Source of the DNA: Tersicoccus solisilvae
GTDB taxonomy: Bacteria > Actinomycetota > Actinomycetes > Actinomycetales > Micrococcaceae
NCBI RefSeq assembly: GCF_014643255.1
Contig: NZ_BMJI01000013.1
Span: forward strand, 1 to 64,000
Length of the DNA: 64,000 nt
Direction: 5' to 3'
This document shows positions 62,995 through 64,000 of the stretch, in pieces. The position numbers and the translations under genes are program-made. How positions within the stretch are numbered: the stretch's first letter is position 1; the number at the start of each line of letters is the position of its first letter. Under the pieces are notes generated by a model. The model had not been told where the DNA came from. It did no database searches and saw only the letters and a list, made by a program, of their open reading frames with translations.

Positions 62995-63903
62995 ATGACG
63001 AATGCGGACGACGTACGGAAGTTCCTGACCTCCCGTCGGTCCAGGATCACCCCCGAGGAGGCCGGCCTGCCCGCCTGGGGCGGCAACCGCCGCGTCACCG
63101 GGCTGCGCCGTGAGGAGGTCGCCATGCTCGCCGGGATGAGCATCGACTACTACATCCGCCTCGAACGCGGCAACCTCTCCGGCGCCTCCGACAGCGTCCT
63201 CGAGTCCCTGGCCCGGGCGCTGAAGCTCGACGACGCGGAGACCGCCCACCTGTTCGACCTCGCCCACGCCGCCGCAACCCCGGCACGGGTCCGACGTCGA
63301 CGCAGCCCGCTGACCGTGCGACCGAACGTGCAGCAGGTCCTCGACGCGATCACCGCCGCCCCGGCCTGGGTGCGCAACGATCGCGGAGACGTCCTCGCCA
63401 CCAACGAGCTCGGCCGCGCCCTCTACCTGGACCTGATGGCCGACGGCGGTGCACCCCCGAACAACTGCCGGTTCACCTTCCTCAATCCACGGGCACGGGC
63501 GTTCTACGCCGACTGGGAACGCGCCGCCGACGACATCGTGGCCATCCTGCGCTCCGCGGCCGGGAAGAACCCCTACGACAAGGACCTCACCGATCTGATC
63601 GGGGAGCTGTCCACCCGTAGCGAGGAATTCCGGACCCGGTGGGCCCGCCACGACGTGAAGTATCACCGCACCGGGCGCAAACGCCTGCACCACCCGATCG
63701 TCGGCGACCTCGACCTCAGCTTCGAAGCGCTCGAACTGCCCGCCGACCCCGGACTGCGCATCAACGTCTACACCGCTGATCCCGGCACGCCGTCCGAGGA
63801 CGCGCTGAAGGTCCTCGCCAGCTGGGTGGCGACCCAACGAGCAACGGAACGGGACCCCGACAGTCAGGCCGCTGACCGAGAAGACGACGTGAGCGAACGA
63901 TGA
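62995..63903 (+). CDS. Helix-turn-helix regulator with MmyB-like ligand-binding domain
   Basis: The 302-residue protein has an N-terminal XRE helix-turn-helix (FLTSRRSRITPEEAGLP; TGLRREEVAMLAGMSIDYYIRLERG) and the C-terminal MmyB-like ligand domain (WVRNDRGDVLATNELGRALY... RFTFLNPRARAFYADWERAA... HHPIVGDLDLSFEALELP), common next to dehydrogenase and efflux genes in actinobacteria. TAGCGT is 7 bases before the ATG, leaderless spacing. Its stop overlaps the next gene. Confidence 0.9.
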   Translation: MTNADDVRKFLTSRRSRITPEEAGLPAWGGNRRVTGLRREEVAMLAGMSIDYYIRLERGNLSGASDSVLESLARALKLDDAETAHLFDLAHAAATPARVRRRRSPLTVRPNVQQVLDAITAAPAWVRNDRGDVLATNELGRALYLDLMADGGAPPNNCRFTFLNPRARAFYADWERAADDIVAILRSAAGKNPYDKDLTDLIGELSTRSEEFRTRWARHDVKYHRTGRKRLHHPIVGDLDLSFEALELPADPGLRINVYTADPGTPSEDALKVLASWVATQRATERDPDSQAADREDDVSER

Positions 63904-64000
63904 CCGACCACACCACCACCGTGTTGATTCTGGGCGCGACCGGCAGCATCGGCCGACCCGCCGTGTCCGAAGCGCTACGGCAGGGCCATGCGGTCCGCGC
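63900..64000 (+). CDS. Start of an NAD(P)-binding (NmrA/SDR-like) protein, cut by the window edge
   Basis: The visible 33 residues run MTDHTTTVLILGATGSIGRP and then VSEALRQGHAVRA, a Rossmann GxxGxxG loop at the very N-terminus as in atypical short-chain dehydrogenases and NmrA-type proteins. The ATG overlaps the stop of the XRE regulator, so they are co-transcribed. The rest lies outside the window. Confidence 0.8.
   Translation, partial: MTDHTTTVLILGATGSIGRPAVSEALRQGHAVR

Overview
This is a very GC-rich chromosomal segment of an actinobacterium. Gene content (Lsr2, ClpC with a ClgR-type box, DisA, TilS-Hpt-FtsH-folate block, DUF3180, CsoR, the Rv2747-type ArgA) and gene order point to Actinomycetota, most likely Micrococcales (Micrococcaceae or a neighbour). 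That placement rests on synteny and protein character alone. The window is mostly ordinary chromosome; I see no insertion sequence, prophage, plasmid origin or CRISPR array.

Layout. 1-11.1 kb: a tightly overlapping + strand block, tail of a probable D-Ala-D-Ala carboxypeptidase, zinc metalloprotease, tilS, hpt, ftsH, folE, folP, folB, folK, DUF3180, two PH-domain membrane proteins and a short DUF2520 protein; the pantothenate genes often found next are absent. 11.4-17.6 kb: lysS, a 52-aa membrane protein, lsr2, clpC and a YtxH-like protein, with strong hairpins and a ClgR box. 17.7-23.6 kb: S9 peptidase, argA, two small stress-type proteins (one CsbD) and the dihydroxyacetone kinase operon dhaKLM. 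23.6-29.2 kb: mutY, an anchored protein, disA and radA, then a FUSC-family protein beyond a striking inverted repeat. 29.3-35.2 kb: phosphate uptake, pstSCAB behind a Pho-box-like repeat, facing a low-affinity DUF47-pit pair.

35.5-45.8 kb: conserved proteins of unknown function, a GntR-controlled cluster (C-N hydrolase, GntR regulator, MHS symporter, DUF2848) sharing an operator sequence, and 5-oxoprolinase genes pxpA and a pxpB-pxpC fusion. 45.9-52.8 kb: tRNA-Lys, a TetR-SnoaL-DUF4267 operon with a long palindrome, a copper-efflux pair (CopB-type ATPase plus CsoR) with its operator, DUF2891, and azlCD opposite an Lrp regulator. 52.9-64 kb: PPK2, a RecQ-type helicase carrying a C-terminal phosphoribosyltransferase-like domain, then an accessory stretch of esterase, TetR, several oxidoreductases, a DHA2-type efflux pump, an XRE regulator and the start of an NAD(P)-binding protein, with gene debris between two of the oxidoreductases.

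Two features run through the whole window. Neighbouring genes very often overlap by 1-4 bp (ATGA or GTGA), so translation is probably coupled. Many first genes carry a TAnnnT hexamer only 6-8 bases before the ATG or GTG and no convincing Shine-Dalgarno, the layout of leaderless transcripts; I used this to choose several starts.
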